Shown here piece after piece: positions 8,496-19,279 of a DNA stretch of 64,000 nt. Below the pieces are notes generated by a model. The model ran no database searches. It had not been told where the DNA came from and saw nothing but the letters and a program-made list of their open reading frames with translations. The first letter of the stretch is position 1, and each line of letters starts with the position of its first letter. Made by a program: the position numbers and the translations under genes. Origin of the DNA: Sulfuriflexus mobilis (GTDB lineage Bacteria; Pseudomonadota; Gammaproteobacteria; AKS1); NCBI RefSeq assembly GCF_003967195.1, contig NZ_AP018725.1, positions 372,001 to 436,000 of the forward strand, written 5' to 3'.

Positions 8496-9930
8496 CCGCA
8501 TCCCCCTGATGCGCGAGGTCCTTGCCGACCTCGATACGCCGCTGAGTGCCTACCTCAAGCTTGCCGACGGCCCGTACTCCTATCTGTTTGAGTCCGTGCA
8601 GGGCGGGGAAAAGTGGGGTCGTTATTCGATTATCGGTTTGCCCTGCCGCAGCCTGTTGCGTGTACGGGGTTATGCGATTGAAATCGAGAAAGACGGCGAG
8701 ATTATCGAGACCCATGAGGTCGAAGACCCACTGAGCTTCATCGAGGATTTCCAGTCACATTACCGCATGCCGGAAGTGGCGGGGCTGCCGCGTTTTACCG
8801 GCGGCCTGGTCGGTTATTTTGGCTACGACACCATCCGTTACATCGAGCCAAAACTCGCCAACGGCAACAAGCCAGACCCGCTTGATAACCCGGATATCCT
8901 GCTCATGGTCTCCGACGAGGTCGTGGTGTTCGATAACCTCTCCGGTAAGATGTTCGTCGTCATCCACGTTAACCCCGAGATAGCGGACGCCTACAACGTC
9001 GCTGAGCAACGCCTCGATGCCTTGGTGGCCAAGCTCAGGCAGGCGACGCCGGAATACCACCACGACGAGAGTGTGGGTAGTGAGGTCAAGGAATCGGACT
9101 TCGTCTCGGGGTTTACTGAAGACGGATTCAAGGCCGCCGTGGAGCGGGTCAAGGCGTACATCGTCGAGGGCGATGTCATGCAGACCGTACTCTCACAGCG
9201 CCTGTCGATACCGTTCACGTCCGAGCCCCTGGATTTATATCGTGCCCTGCGCAGCCTGAATCCGTCACCATATATGTATTTCCTTGACCTTGGCGATTTC
9301 CACATCGTCGGCTCCTCGCCGGAGATCCTGACCCGCGTCGAGGACGGTGAAGTGACGGTGCGGCCGATCGCCGGCACCCGCCCACGCGGCAAGACGGAAG
9401 AAGAAGACCGGGCGCTGGAGGCCGAGCTGCTCGCCGACCCGAAGGAACTCGCCGAACACCTCATGCTGATTGACCTCGGGCGCAATGACGTGGGGCGTGT
9501 CGCCGAGACCGGCACGGTCGAACTGACCGAGAAGATGCTCATCGAGCGTTACTCGCATGTTATGCACATCGTCTCCAACGTCACCGGTCAGTTGAAGAAG
9601 GGCATGTCGGCCATGGATGCGCTGCGCGCGACCTTCCCGGCCGGCACTGTCAGTGGCGCACCGAAGATCCGCGCCATGCAAATCATCGACGAGCTCGAGC
9701 CGGTCAAGCGTGGTGTCTATTCCGGCGCGGTGGGTTATATCTCCTGGAGCGGCAACATGGATACCGCGATCGCAATCCGTACCGCGGTGATCAAAGACCA
9801 GACCCTGCACATCCAGGCCGGTGCCGGCATCGTCGCCGATTCTGTGCCGCAGAGTGAATGGGACGAGACCATGAACAAAGGTCGCGCCATCTTCCGCGCC
9901 GTGGCCATGGCTGCGGCCGGTTTGAAGTAG
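8452..9930 (+). CDS. trpE: Anthranilate synthase component I
   Basis: A 492-residue enzyme that, with the TrpG glutaminase, converts chorismate to anthranilate, the first step of tryptophan synthesis. The N-terminal regulatory region has the tryptophan-binding LFES motif. The C-terminal chorismate-binding domain shows [38 protein letters not shown] and [16 protein letters not shown]. The ATG at 8452 has AGGA 7 bases upstream; the in-frame ATG at 8446 is only one base from it. The gene is 12 bases from trpG. A Trp-rich leader frame overlaps its start. Confidence 0.97.
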   Translation: MTLEQFNALANAGHNRIPLMREVLADLDTPLSAYLKLADGPYSYLFESVQGGEKWGRYSIIGLPCRSLLRVRGYAIEIEKDGEIIETHEVEDPLSFIEDFQSHYRMPEVAGLPRFTGGLVGYFGYDTIRYIEPKLANGNKPDPLDNPDILLMVSDEVVVFDNLSGKMFVVIHVNPEIADAYNVAEQRLDALVAKLRQATPEYHHDESVGSEVKESDFVSGFTEDGFKAAVERVKAYIVEGDVMQTVLSQRLSIPFTSEPLDLYRALRSLNPSPYMYFLDLGDFHIVGSSPEILTRVEDGEVTVRPIAGTRPRGKTEEEDRALEAELLADPKELAEHLMLIDLGRNDVGRVAETGTVELTEKMLIERYSHVMHIVSNVTGQLKKGMSAMDALRATFPAGTVSGAPKIRAMQIIDELEPVKRGVYSGAVGYISWSGNMDTAIAIRTAVIKDQTLHIQAGAGIVADSVPQSEWDETMNKGRAIFRAVAMAAAGLK

Positions 9931-9942
9931 GGGAGAACAACT

Positions 9943-10533
9943 ATGTTACTAATGATCGACAACTACGACTCCTTTACCTACAACCTCGTGCAGTACTTTG
10001 GTGAATTGGGTGTGGATGTACAGGTGCAGCGTAACGACCAGATCACGATCGATGAGATTGAAAAACTCGCGCCGGAATACCTGGTGATCTCACCGGGGCC
10101 CTGTACACCGAACGAGGCCGGTGTCTCGGTCGAGGCGATCAAGCACTTTGCCGGCAAGCTGCCGATCCTGGGCGTTTGCCTGGGACACCAGAGTATCGGC
10201 CAGGCCTTTGGTGGCAAGATCGTGCATGCCAACGAAATCATGCACGGCAAGACCTCGATGGTGAAACACCATGACATTGGTGTTTTCAAAGGGCTTGCCA
10301 ATCCGCTCGAGGCGACCCGTTACCATTCGCTGGTGATCGAAAAAGACAGTCTGCCAGCGTGCCTTGAGGTCACCGCCTGGACCGAAAAGGCCAATGGTGA
10401 GATTGACGAGATCATGGGTGTGCGGCATAAAGACATGGCCATCGAGGGCGTGCAGTTCCATCCCGAATCGATCCTGACCCAGCATGGCCATGATATGTTG
10501 CGTAATTTTCTCGAGCAAAATAAAAAACAGTAA
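9943..10533 (+). CDS. trpG: Anthranilate synthase component II, glutamine amidotransferase
   Basis: A 196-residue class I glutamine amidotransferase that supplies ammonia to TrpE. The catalytic triad is visible: the cysteine in GVCLGHQ (about residue 79) and the histidine-glutamate pair in GVQFHPESI near the C-terminus. The oxyanion segment is [16 protein letters not shown] precedes the ATG by about 7 bases. It lies between trpE and trpD in one operon. The protein may also serve 4-aminobenzoate synthesis as PabA, as in many bacteria with a single copy. Confidence 0.96.
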   Translation: MLLMIDNYDSFTYNLVQYFGELGVDVQVQRNDQITIDEIEKLAPEYLVISPGPCTPNEAGVSVEAIKHFAGKLPILGVCLGHQSIGQAFGGKIVHANEIMHGKTSMVKHHDIGVFKGLANPLEATRYHSLVIEKDSLPACLEVTAWTEKANGEIDEIMGVRHKDMAIEGVQFHPESILTQHGHDMLRNFLEQNKKQ

Positions 10534-10550
10534 CAGAAGGTATGAGCAGA

Positions 10551-11570
10551 ATGGACATGCAGACTGCGATTCGCAGCGTACTCGACAGAAAAGACCTGTC
10601 ACGGAAAGAGATGACCCAGGTCATGCGTCTGATCATGACCGGCGAGGCGACCCCGGCACAGATCGGTGGTTTTCTGGTGGGTCTGCGGATGAAGGGCGAG
10701 ACGGTTGACGAGATTACCGCCGCCGCCAGCGTCATGCGCGAACTGGCTACGGGTGTGAAAGTAGAGGGCGAGCATGTCGTCGATATCGTCGGCACCGGTG
10801 GTGATGGTGCGAATACCTTTAATATCTCCACGGCCAGTACCTTTGTTGTTGCTGCTGCCGGTGGCACGGTCGCCAAGCACGGTAACCGTTCGGTATCGAG
10901 CAAGTCCGGCAGTGCCGACCTGCTGGAGGTCGCCGGTGTAAACCTCGAGCTGAATGCCGGGCAGGTCGCACGGTGCATTAATGAGATCGGCGTCGGCTTC
11001 ATGTTCGCGCCCAAGCACCACAGTGCGATGAAACACGCCATTGGGCCGCGCAAGGAAATGGGGGTACGCACCATCTTTAACGTGCTCGGCCCGCTGACCA
11101 ATCCGGCCGGCGCGCCGAACCAGTTACTCGGCGTGTTTAGTGAAGAGTTGGTTGAGCCACTGGCGGAAGTTTTAAAAGCATTGGGTAGCAATCACGTATT
11201 GGTCGTGCACTCCGAAGATGGCATGGACGAGATCAGCATCGCCGCGCCGACCAGGGTCGCCGAGTTGAAAAACGGAGCGATCACGACCTACACGATCTCA
11301 CCGGCGCAGTTTGGCATCGCCACCGGCAAACTCGAAGAGCTGGCGGTGGACGGCGCCGAGGAAAGCCTCGCCATCGTCAGGCAGGTACTCGATAACACGC
11401 CCGGTGCCGCGCGTGATATCGTCGTGCTGAATGCCGGTGCCGCCATTTATGCCGCCGACCTGGTCGATTCGCTCGAGGCCGGTGTGAAAAAGGCGCAAGA
11501 GGTCATTGCCAGTGGCGCGGCCCGTGAAAAACTCGAGGCATTAGTGAGCCTTTCCAAGTCTTTATCATGA
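10551..11570 (+). CDS. trpD: Anthranilate phosphoribosyltransferase
   Basis: A 339-residue enzyme that transfers phosphoribose from PRPP to anthranilate. The PRPP-binding loop [17 protein letters not shown] and the following [18 protein letters not shown] are clear, as is [21 protein letters not shown] lies 10 bases before ATG 10551; an in-frame ATG at 10542 is one base from that site and is less likely. The stop overlaps the trpC start by four bases (ATGA), so translation is probably coupled. Confidence 0.96.
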   Translation: MDMQTAIRSVLDRKDLSRKEMTQVMRLIMTGEATPAQIGGFLVGLRMKGETVDEITAAASVMRELATGVKVEGEHVVDIVGTGGDGANTFNISTASTFVVAAAGGTVAKHGNRSVSSKSGSADLLEVAGVNLELNAGQVARCINEIGVGFMFAPKHHSAMKHAIGPRKEMGVRTIFNVLGPLTNPAGAPNQLLGVFSEELVEPLAEVLKALGSNHVLVVHSEDGMDEISIAAPTRVAELKNGAITTYTISPAQFGIATGKLEELAVDGAEESLAIVRQVLDNTPGAARDIVVLNAGAAIYAADLVDSLEAGVKKAQEVIASGAAREKLEALVSLSKSLS

Positions 11571-12364
11571 ACGATACCCCCGACATCCTGAAAAAAATCA
11601 TCGCCCGCAAGCATGAAGAAATCGCCGAGCGTAGTGCAAAGGTTTCTATTAAAGAACTGAAGCAACGCATTGCCGTCGCCTCGCCACCACGCGGCTTTGT
11701 TAGCGCGATCAAAGCGAAACTCGCAAAAGGCCAGGCCGCGGTGATCGCCGAGATCAAAAAGGCCTCGCCGAGTAAGGGGGTATTGCGTGAGGATTTCCAG
11801 CCGGCACAGATCGCAGCCAGTTATGCCAGGGGCGGCGCGGCCTGCCTGTCTGTCCTCACCGATGCGGATTACTTTCAGGGCCATGAAGACTACCTGCAGC
11901 AAGCACGCGAGGCCTGCGACCTGCCGGTGATCAGAAAGGATTTTATTATTGACCCCTATCAGGTCTACGAGGCGCGGGCGATCAATGCCGACTGCATCCT
12001 GCTCATCGTCGCCGCGTTGGACGATGAACGCATGCACGAACTCTCAGCGCTGGCCCACGAGTTGGGTATGGATGTGCTTGTCGAAGTGCATGATGCCGAA
12101 GAATTACAGCGCGCACTGAAGTTGAATATCCCGCTGCTGGGCATTAACAACCGCAACCTGCGGACCTTTGAAACATCACTCAATACGACACTGGAACTAC
12201 TCGACAGTATCCCTGATGATCGCATCGTCGTCACCGAGAGTGGTATTCACACGGCGGAAGATGTCGCACGCATGCGCGAGAACCAGGTCAATACCTTCCT
12301 GGTTGGTGAGACCTTCATGCGTGCCGTCGAGCCGGGCGAAAAACTCGCTGAGTTGTTTCAGTGA
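11567..12364 (+). CDS. trpC: Indole-3-glycerol phosphate synthase
   Basis: A 265-residue TIM-barrel enzyme that closes the indole ring of CdRP. Visible signatures are [16 protein letters not shown] (catalytic Lys region), [39 protein letters not shown] and [12 protein letters not shown]. It is monofunctional, with no trpF fusion. It is the last gene of the trpEGDC unit, so trpF, trpB and trpA must lie elsewhere. A perfect 15-bp hairpin follows the stop codon. Confidence 0.97.
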   Translation: MNDTPDILKKIIARKHEEIAERSAKVSIKELKQRIAVASPPRGFVSAIKAKLAKGQAAVIAEIKKASPSKGVLREDFQPAQIAASYARGGAACLSVLTDADYFQGHEDYLQQAREACDLPVIRKDFIIDPYQVYEARAINADCILLIVAALDDERMHELSALAHELGMDVLVEVHDAEELQRALKLNIPLLGINNRNLRTFETSLNTTLELLDSIPDDRIVVTESGIHTAEDVARMRENQVNTFLVGETFMRAVEPGEKLAELFQ

Positions 12365-12373
12365 TTTGTCTGG

Positions 12374-12408
12374 GTCGGTTTAGGCCATTAGCGATGGCCT
12401 AAACCGAC
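12374..12408. terminator. Perfect 15-bp hairpin between convergent trpC and sulfotransferase genes
   Basis: Arms 12374-12388 and 12394-12408 are exact reverse complements around the loop TAGCG. Neither side has a clear U-run, so it may be a weak terminator or a 3'-end stabiliser serving both converging transcripts. Confidence 0.55.
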
Positions 12409-12416
12409 GAGAAGAG

Positions 12417-14756
12417 TTAATAATCCCAGTCCTCGACACCGGCTTCTTTACGGTATTCCGGTTCCAGGGCATCGATGAGCGGTTGCAAGTGTTTTTCGTA
12501 AGGTCTCCATCGCTGCATGGAGCCCTTGTAGATAGGCTGGCGCACCTGCTGGTTACTGGCGGTATTGACGACACGTTTGCTCTTGTGGAAATTCAGGCAG
12601 GCATCATCCCACTCAAGTCCACAGAAATCGATAAGTTTACGTGACCAGGCCTCCTGGTCGATAACAAGGTCTTCATACTGGATGTTCATAATCGGAATAT
12701 CCAGTACTTCATGCCAGTGGTGCATAATGCGTCGGTACTCGTTATAGAAACAGCCAAGGTTTTTCAGGTCATAGGCGTAAGGGTGCCGGCCGGCGAAATC
12801 CAGAGTATAGATAGACAGGCAGGTATCAAGAGGGTTACGCAGGGTGTGAATAATGCGTGCCTTGGGCAATAATTGCTGAACCAGACCAAGGTAAAGGAAA
12901 TTAGTCGGCATCTTGTCAGTGATGCGACGTGTTGTTTCGCTGGTTGCGATTCCATCCAGTGTTTCCAGATAACGTGTTGCCAGCTTGTTACACTCGGCAA
13001 CCGTCAGTGCCATTTCCTTTTGTTCGCGTGCTTTTGCCTCCATCATCTCCTCGACACTTCTGTAAATCTGGGCAATGTCGCCGAGTTCGCCGGCGCCTTC
13101 AACCTTTGGGTGCGAGGCGATAATCTGCTCAGTCAGGGATGTACCAGAACGTGGCATGCCGACAATCAAGACGGGTTTTGCGGAGTTGTTTTCTGCGTCA
13201 GGGTAGTCATTTAGGGTTTTTCTGGTAAACGTGGCCATTAATGCATCGACATATTCATGATGTGTCTGGCAACTGAAATCAGTTTCTTTCAGCTTGTTGG
13301 CTTCAATAAAATCAGAGAATGCCTTGTCATATTGTTTTGTAGTGTCGTATAAGCGACCGCGTTCAAAGTAGAGGTCACGGATCGAGGTGGCCTCACGGAT
13401 TTCCTTGCTATCGAGTAATTTCGTGATGCGTTCAATAGCCTCTTCACAACGTCCCATGTGTTTACAGAGCTTGGCAAAACTTGAGACAACCGCAAATTCA
13501 CTATCTTTATGTTCCTGGGCAGGATTTTCCAAGATAGGTTCGAGCTTTTCAGCAGCCTCATCGTGTCGTCCCAGTTTGATGAGCAGGTTGACCTCTGAGC
13601 AGACGTGAGCGGCGTTTTTTGGTTGCAGTGCCTGTGCCCTTTTTACGTGCACAAGTCCTTTATCATGGTTGCCTCTAGTTCCATATAGGCCAGCTAGTTG
13701 ATTGTGAATAAGGGCATTATTTGCATCGAGGTCAAGCCCGTGTTTCAGCACGGTAATAGCCTCCGTGGGTTGCGATGTTGCCTGTAGAACCCGTGCATGC
13801 AGGATGATGGACTGGATGTCATCAGCATCTAAATCCCTTGATTGTTGTATATTTTCTAGTGCCTCCTGGGTGCGCCCTTGCTTGTAATACAGGTCTGCCA
13901 GTTCGTGAAAAATGTGAAAGTTCGAATTATTAGCCTCTAGGGCATTACTGAATAAGCGGATAGCGCCATCGATATTGCCCTCGGCCTCTTGTAGTTTCGC
14001 AATGGCATTAATTTTGTCGTAACCATCGGGTTTCAAACGAGCAGCCTGTTCATAGTGTTGGCTGGCCTCTTTTTTATGCTCGATGCTGAGTAATGCATTA
14101 CCCAGGTTTAAATGGGCATCAGCGTAGTCGGGGCGCAGTTGTACGGCAATGGAGAGGTGTTCGATGGCCGCCTCGGTATCGTCCTCATCATTGTAGATCG
14201 TGCCTAGATTGTAGTGAGCTTCAGGGCTGTTTGGAGTTTGCTCGAGTAGCTTCAGGAAGGTTTGCTTGGCTTCTTGGTTATGATTTATATCTTTTAGACA
14301 GACGCCAAGATTAACCAGAACATCGGCAGAGCCTGGTTCAAGGATTAGTGCCTTGTTAAAGTGCTCAATAGCATCTTCATATTGTTTCAGTTCATGAAGG
14401 ATACACGCCAGGTTGAAATGATTCCCGGCGTCATTGGGTTGCAGTTTCACCACTTGTTCGGTGTAACGTCTGGCAAGGTCAGTATTGCCCAACATCATAT
14501 TGGCAACACCGAGGTTATTCAGAGTATCGAGGTCGTTGGGGTTTATCTCAATGACGCGTTCAAGGTAGTGCACGGCCGGTTCAAGTTGCCCGGACTGGCC
14601 ATAGATACTACCCAGCGTGGCCAGTGCCTCGATATCCTTCGGGTATTTGTTAACAATTTGTTCCAGGATCGGCACGGCTTCCTGCACGTGGCCCTGGTTG
14701 AGGAGTTTGAAGGCTTTTTGTTTCTTGCTGTGGGCAAGGGGATTGCTGGAGGCCAT
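12417..14756 (-). CDS. TPR-repeat protein with C-terminal sulfotransferase domain
   Basis: A 779-residue protein. Residues about 1-480 are some twelve tetratricopeptide repeats with recurring Y-x-x-A, N-L-G and P-x-x-A positions. Residues about 515-779 form a sulfotransferase (Sulfotransfer_3-like) domain. The 5'-phosphosulfate loop of PAPS binding is GMPRSGTSLTEQ, and the 3'-phosphate region is HTLRNPLDTCLS. No signal peptide or membrane helix is seen, so it is probably cytoplasmic. TPR-sulfotransferases resemble protein tyrosine or glycan sulfotransferases, but the acceptor is unknown. It stands alone between trpC and crp. Confidence 0.85.
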   Translation of the reverse strand: MASSNPLAHSKKQKAFKLLNQGHVQEAVPILEQIVNKYPKDIEALATLGSIYGQSGQLEPAVHYLERVIEINPNDLDTLNNLGVANMMLGNTDLARRYTEQVVKLQPNDAGNHFNLACILHELKQYEDAIEHFNKALILEPGSADVLVNLGVCLKDINHNQEAKQTFLKLLEQTPNSPEAHYNLGTIYNDEDDTEAAIEHLSIAVQLRPDYADAHLNLGNALLSIEHKKEASQHYEQAARLKPDGYDKINAIAKLQEAEGNIDGAIRLFSNALEANNSNFHIFHELADLYYKQGRTQEALENIQQSRDLDADDIQSIILHARVLQATSQPTEAITVLKHGLDLDANNALIHNQLAGLYGTRGNHDKGLVHVKRAQALQPKNAAHVCSEVNLLIKLGRHDEAAEKLEPILENPAQEHKDSEFAVVSSFAKLCKHMGRCEEAIERITKLLDSKEIREATSIRDLYFERGRLYDTTKQYDKAFSDFIEANKLKETDFSCQTHHEYVDALMATFTRKTLNDYPDAENNSAKPVLIVGMPRSGTSLTEQIIASHPKVEGAGELGDIAQIYRSVEEMMEAKAREQKEMALTVAECNKLATRYLETLDGIATSETTRRITDKMPTNFLYLGLVQQLLPKARIIHTLRNPLDTCLSIYTLDFAGRHPYAYDLKNLGCFYNEYRRIMHHWHEVLDIPIMNIQYEDLVIDQEAWSRKLIDFCGLEWDDACLNFHKSKRVVNTASNQQVRQPIYKGSMQRWRPYEKHLQPLIDALEPEYRKEAGVEDWDY

Positions 14757-14824
14757 GAGGCAAAACCTGCTGAAATTGCTGTCAATGAATGGTGGCTATT
14801 CTAGCGCAAAATGGCAGGCGGGGG

Positions 14825-15451
14825 TCAGCGGGTACCAAAAACGACGATGGTCTTGCCCTTGACCGAGATGAGTTGTTGTTCTTCGAGGTTTTTCAGCACA
14901 CGCCCGACCATCTCGCGGGAGCAGCCGACAATGCGACCAATCTCCTGGCGGGTGATGCGGATTTGCATGCCGTCTGGGTGGGTCATGGCATCAGGTTGCT
15001 TGCAGAGGTCCAGCAGGGTGCGGGCGACACGGCCGGTGACGTCCATGAAGGCGAGGTGGCCGACCTTGCGGCTGGTGTTCTGCAGGCGGATTGCCATCTG
15101 TGAGGCCAGTTCGAAGAGGATATCCGGGTTTTCAGTGGAGAGCTGGCGAAACTTGCTGTAACTGATCTCGCCGAGTTCACACTCGACGCGGGCGCGGATC
15201 CAGGCGCTGCGCTTCTGTTCGGGCATGAACAGGCCCATTTCACCGAAAAAATCACCCGGATTGAGGTAGGCGAGGACGATTTCACGGCCATCCTCTTCCT
15301 CAATGAGTACTGTAACGGAGCCCTTGATGATGTAATACAGCACATCGGGCACGTCACCGGCGTAGATAATGACGCTCTTCGCCGGGTACTGGCGACGGTG
15401 ACAATGCTCAAGGAAACGCTCAATGGCCGGATTGATTTGATTGCTCAGCAT
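14825..15451 (-). CDS. crp: CRP-type cyclic-AMP receptor transcription regulator
   Basis: A 208-residue CRP/Fnr-family regulator. The N-terminal cyclic-nucleotide domain has the phosphate-binding cassette FFGEMGLF...RSAWIRA, close to E. coli CRP and Vfr; the Arg-Ser pair that contacts cAMP is kept. The C-terminal winged helix has the recognition helix in [28 protein letters not shown]. There are no Fnr-type cysteines. It is divergent from osmC. Which genes it controls cannot be read here; no CRP sites were assigned. Confidence 0.92.
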   Translation of the reverse strand: MLSNQINPAIERFLEHCHRRQYPAKSVIIYAGDVPDVLYYIIKGSVTVLIEEEDGREIVLAYLNPGDFFGEMGLFMPEQKRSAWIRARVECELGEISYSKFRQLSTENPDILFELASQMAIRLQNTSRKVGHLAFMDVTGRVARTLLDLCKQPDAMTHPDGMQIRITRQEIGRIVGCSREMVGRVLKNLEEQQLISVKGKTIVVFGTR

Positions 15452-15632
15452 GGGGGTAATGATTGCCCTGTGTAACCTTATTATGTACTGGCTCTATGTA
15501 TACGCCCAGTGTAGGCAATTTTCCACAGGCTGTCGAACCCCGCGCATTCAGCGGGATTTTGCTCCCTGACCTATGCTGTGCTTAGAGTATTTTATGATAC
15601 TCTTCCGCGTCCTGATTTCTGAGGAGTAGGTC

Positions 15633-16055
15633 ATGAAAGCGCGAGTAAAATGGGTTGAGGGTGCCACCTTCGTCGGCGAGTCGGGCAGTGGTCACGCGGT
15701 GGTCATGGACGGGCCACCGGAACACGGTGGACGTGACCTGGGGATCCGCCCCATGGAGATGCTCCTGCTCGGCATGGGTGGTTGTACCGCCTTTGATGTC
15801 CTGCATATTCTCAAAAAGGCCCGCCAACCCATTACGGACTGCGTGGTGGAACTCAATGCCGAACGTGCCGATGAAGACCCGAAGGTCTTTACGAAAATCC
15901 ATGCCCACTTCCGTATCAAGGGTGCCGGTCTGAAAGAAGACCGAGTTAAACGCGCTGTGGAGCTGTCGGCCGAAAAGTACTGCTCGGCCTCGATTATGCT
16001 TGGCGCCATGGCCGAGATTACACATGACTATGTGATCGAGGAGGAGGTGGTATGA
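15633..16055 (+). CDS. OsmC/Ohr-family protein
   Basis: A 140-residue OsmC-family protein, a group of thiol-dependent peroxidases and related proteins. It has the usual mid-protein cysteine in LLGMGGCTAFDVLHIL and a second cysteine in EKYCSASIMLG, the pair used for peroxide reduction, and it lacks Ohr-specific features. A GAGGAG site precedes the ATG by 6 bases. The stop overlaps the start of the VOC gene by four bases, so the two form a small operon. Confidence 0.88.
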   Translation: MKARVKWVEGATFVGESGSGHAVVMDGPPEHGGRDLGIRPMEMLLLGMGGCTAFDVLHILKKARQPITDCVVELNAERADEDPKVFTKIHAHFRIKGAGLKEDRVKRAVELSAEKYCSASIMLGAMAEITHDYVIEEEVV

Positions 16056-16450
16056 CACGTCCCCCTGCAACCGGTGGAATGCGCCATGTGGCGCTGTACG
16101 CTGAAAACTTTGAGGCCTGCGAGCACTTCTATACCGAGTTACTGGCCATGCAGGTGGAGTGGCGTCCGGATGCGGATAATGTCTATCTGTGTTCCGGTAA
16201 TGATAACCTTGCCCTGCATCGTGCCCGTGAACCGCTGGCCGAGAAGGGCCAACACCTTGACCACATCGGTTTTATTCTGCGTGCTATTGAGGATGTGGAC
16301 AGCTGGTATGAATTTCTGAAATCACATGAGGTGGTGATGCGGACTGAACCACGCACCCACCGTGACGGAGCACGCAGTTTCTATTGCAGTGACCCGGACG
16401 GCACGACCGTGCAGATGATTTATCATCCGCCGATTGCGGATAAATGTTAG
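16052..16450 (+). CDS. VOC-superfamily (glyoxalase/bleomycin-resistance-like) protein
   Basis: A 132-residue protein with two beta-alpha-beta-beta-beta units of the vicinal-oxygen-chelate fold. It starts MRHVALYAENFEACEHFYTE and has metal-ligand-like positions His in the first strand, HLDHIGF in the middle and a late DPDGTTVQM. It could be a small dioxygenase, isomerase or resistance protein; substrate is not recognisable. It is translationally coupled to the OsmC gene, which hints at detoxification. GGAGGTGG upstream is a strong ribosome site. Confidence 0.83.
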   Translation: MTRPPATGGMRHVALYAENFEACEHFYTELLAMQVEWRPDADNVYLCSGNDNLALHRAREPLAEKGQHLDHIGFILRAIEDVDSWYEFLKSHEVVMRTEPRTHRDGARSFYCSDPDGTTVQMIYHPPIADKC

Positions 16451-16475
16451 TGGTGTATAAACTGAGACGACCTGA

Positions 16476-17285
16476 ATGGCGAAGAAAAGAATCAAGCTGC
16501 ATGGTTTTAATAACCTGACCAAGACCCTAAGTTTCAACATCTATGATATTGCCTATACCTCAAGCAAGGCCCAGCAGCAGGAATACATTGAATATATTGA
16601 TGAGGAATACAATGCCAGGCGGTTGACCCATATCCTTACTGATGTGAGTAATATCATCGGTGCAAATATCCTCAATATTGCCCGGCAAGATTATGACCCG
16701 CAGGGCGCCAGTGTCACCATGCTGATTTCGGAAGAGGCGGTCGCTGCCGGCGAACTGGATAACCGCGAAACGCCGGGACCCTTGCCCGATGCAGTGGTCG
16801 GTCACCTGGATAAGAGTCACATCACGGTCCATACCTATCCCGAGTACCATCCGGAAAACGGGATCAGTACTTTCCGCGCCGATATCGACGTCTCTACCTG
16901 TGGGCGTATTTCACCGCTGAAGGCCCTTAACTATCTGGTGCACAGTTTTGAATCGGATATCGTCATCATGGATTACCGCGTGCGTGGTTTTACCCGTAAT
17001 GAAAAAGGCGGCAAGTTGTTTATTGATCACAATATCAATTCCATCCAGAACTTCGTTTCACGTGATATCAAAAACGCCTATGAAATGATCGACGTGAACG
17101 TTTACCAGGAAAATATTTTCCATACCAAGATGATGCTGAAAAAATTTGATATTAACAATTATCTTTTTGGTATCAATGATGACGACCTGACCGGTAAGGA
17201 AGAAGCGGTAGTTACCGACAATCTGCGTCGTGAGATGGCCGAAATCTTTTATGGCCAGAATATGAAAAAGGGCATGAAGTTCTAG
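16476..17285 (+). CDS. speD: S-adenosylmethionine decarboxylase, E. coli type
   Basis: A 269-residue proenzyme that decarboxylates SAM to supply aminopropyl groups for spermidine. The self-cleavage site Lys-Ser in [13 protein letters not shown] (serine about residue 110) generates the pyruvoyl cofactor. The catalytic cysteine segment [17 protein letters not shown] follows. Length matches the long proteobacterial class rather than the short Bacillus/Thermotoga class. No speE is adjacent. The end overlaps the convergent coq7 stop by four bases. Confidence 0.95.
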   Translation: MAKKRIKLHGFNNLTKTLSFNIYDIAYTSSKAQQQEYIEYIDEEYNARRLTHILTDVSNIIGANILNIARQDYDPQGASVTMLISEEAVAAGELDNRETPGPLPDAVVGHLDKSHITVHTYPEYHPENGISTFRADIDVSTCGRISPLKALNYLVHSFESDIVIMDYRVRGFTRNEKGGKLFIDHNINSIQNFVSRDIKNAYEMIDVNVYQENIFHTKMMLKKFDINNYLFGINDDDLTGKEEAVVTDNLRREMAEIFYGQNMKKGMKF

Positions 17286-17926
17286 ATGCGGTAGGCGGTA
17301 CGGGTCATAAGCTTTGAGGTGAGGCGCATCGCCTGTTTGATCGGCGTCGGCAGCTCGGCGCCACCGGCCTCCAGCGCCACGGTGGCGTGGCGGCCCTCGT
17401 CTATCTTCATTTGCTCGAGGATTGCCCGGCTTTTCTCGTCTTGCTCGGGTAACTGGGCAAGGTGCTCATCCAGGTGACGTACCACCTGCTGTTCGGTTTC
17501 GGCGACAAAACCCAGGCTCCACTTATCACCGGCCAGACCGGCGGCGGCCCCCATCGCAAACGACGCGCCATACCAGAATGGATTCAGCAAACTCTTGTGA
17601 CTGTGTAATTCACCCAGGCGCTGCTCACACCAGGCCAGGTGATCATTTTCTTCCTGGGCGGCGCGCTGCATACTTGTACGGACATGATCGAGTTTTGCTG
17701 TCAGTGCCTGCCCCTGATAAAGGGCCTGGGCACAGACCTCGCCAACATGGTTGATACGCATCAGGCCGGCGACGTGCTGGCGCTCTGTCTCATCTAAAGC
17801 AACCTCGGCACAGCCCTGGCTCGGATTTTCCCGTTCGGTGACCTGTGGCCGTCCGAATACGGTGCGCAGGGCCTGGTCCACGTTCATGGCCAGCTGGTCG
17901 AGGGAACTATATGTGCGTGGTTTCAT
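17282..17926 (-). CDS. coq7: 3-demethoxyubiquinol 3-hydroxylase Coq7
   Basis: A 214-residue di-iron hydroxylase of the last ring hydroxylation in ubiquinone synthesis. The four-helix ferritin-like core shows the iron ligands in [48 protein letters not shown] and [15 protein letters not shown]. The ATG at 17926 is taken because upstream initiation would need a TTG at 17962 overlapping the preceding gene. It lies 32 bases downstream of the GlcF-like gene. With ubiH and ubiI near 32-34 kb it shows ubiquinone-based respiration. Confidence 0.93.
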   Translation of the reverse strand: MKPRTYSSLDQLAMNVDQALRTVFGRPQVTERENPSQGCAEVALDETERQHVAGLMRINHVGEVCAQALYQGQALTAKLDHVRTSMQRAAQEENDHLAWCEQRLGELHSHKSLLNPFWYGASFAMGAAAGLAGDKWSLGFVAETEQQVVRHLDEHLAQLPEQDEKSRAILEQMKIDEGRHATVALEAGGAELPTPIKQAMRLTSKLMTRTAYRI

Positions 17927-17958
17927 AAAGCTAGACGATACAAGAGACGGGCCGAAAG

Positions 17959-19191
17959 TCAATCGACTATCAGTTGCTGTGCAAGGAGTTCAACGGGGTG
18001 TAATACCGTTGTCTCAAGTCCGGCACGTTTCAGGCTGGTCTGCAGATTCATCGCACAACCTATATTGCTGGTGACCACGATATCGGCATTAAGCCTTCGG
18101 ATTTGTTGAACAGTGGCATCGGCGAGAGTATCCGCGAGTGCTTCATGAGCTGCCTCGAACATGTAACTGCCGGCGGCGCCACAACAACTGTTGGTTGTTT
18201 GTTCGAGAGACAGCAGCGTGGCCTGTGGGATCCGCGCCAATAGGGTGGCCACGGCAGCCTGTTGACGCATGACGTTGCGCAGGGAACACGGGCTATGAAT
18301 GACGATGCGTTTCTCCAATGGACGAATCTGTATGTCTTTCGGCCAATCGAGAGACTGGAGATAATGACTGATGTCGGTAATGGCCAGGGCGAAGGCCCCG
18401 GCATCAGGATCTGCCTGTCGCGCATAATCCTTCAGGGTTGCCGCACAGCCACTGGCGAGGGTCAGGATAGGTGCGTATGTACTCGCTGCAAAGGCTTCGA
18501 TGTTGATCGCGGCCAGTCTATTCGCTTGCACGGCACGGCCCTGATGTTGTGACAAGCCGCCACAGCAGCCCTGTTGTGCAGGGACCTCTACGCTTACACC
18601 CAGCCGGTTCAGTAGCTGCACGCTGCTTTCCAGCAGGCGGTTACCAAACAGTGTCTGTGTACAGCCCTTGAAGAGTTTCACCGTGCCGGTTTCTGATGTG
18701 GCCGGATAGTGTGCCTGCACCGGCTTGAGTGGGCCGATGGTGGGCAGGCTGCGCGCCAGTCGCCCTGTCTGACCGGGGAGCAGGGCGGCAAGGCCCTTCA
18801 TGCCGCTGAGCTGGGCGAGGCGTAACCAGCGATGCCAGCGGCGTGTCTGCACGGGGTTCTCGAGACGAGCAACCAGTGGGTTGATGGCCGTTTTTTGTTC
18901 CGGCTCAAGGGTCTCTCGCAGGCCGTCCATGAAATAACCGAACTTCACACCAGAGGGGCAGATGCGTTCACACTGTCGACAGAGCAGACAGTTATCGATG
19001 TGTTGCCGGATAGGTGAATCCACTTTCAGCTCGCCGCGTAACAGCGCCTTGCCTAGCACCAGGCGGCCACGTGGTGATTCGTTTTCATCCTGCGCGTGGA
19101 TATAGGTGGGACACTGTGGCAGACACATGCCACACATCACACATTTATCACTTTCGGTGATCAGGGCGGAGTTACGAGGTTCTGTCGACAA
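17959..19191 (-). CDS. glcF: GlcF-like Fe-S oxidoreductase subunit
   Basis: A 410-residue iron-sulfur protein. Two ferredoxin clusters bind through [12 protein letters not shown] (about residue 18) and [12 protein letters not shown] (about 68). Two cysteine-rich CCG domains follow ([10 protein letters not shown]...[12 protein letters not shown] and HSPCSLRN...[12 protein letters not shown]), as in glycolate oxidase GlcF and heterodisulfide-reductase-like proteins. Glycolate use would fit gph in this window, but no GlcD or GlcE flavin subunits are adjacent, so lactate or another 2-hydroxy acid is possible. The only start in frame is TTG at 19191 with no clear ribosome site. Confidence 0.85.
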   Translation of the reverse strand: MSTEPRNSALITESDKCVMCGMCLPQCPTYIHAQDENESPRGRLVLGKALLRGELKVDSPIRQHIDNCLLCRQCERICPSGVKFGYFMDGLRETLEPEQKTAINPLVARLENPVQTRRWHRWLRLAQLSGMKGLAALLPGQTGRLARSLPTIGPLKPVQAHYPATSETGTVKLFKGCTQTLFGNRLLESSVQLLNRLGVSVEVPAQQGCCGGLSQHQGRAVQANRLAAINIEAFAASTYAPILTLASGCAATLKDYARQADPDAGAFALAITDISHYLQSLDWPKDIQIRPLEKRIVIHSPCSLRNVMRQQAAVATLLARIPQATLLSLEQTTNSCCGAAGSYMFEAAHEALADTLADATVQQIRRLNADIVVTSNIGCAMNLQTSLKRAGLETTVLHPVELLAQQLIVD

Positions 19192-19279
19192 GGGAGTATT
19201 GATATCGTGTAGAATAATATAGAGTCACAGCGATTCTACTCGTTACAGTTTGCTTGTCACCCGTTACTTGGTCTTAATT

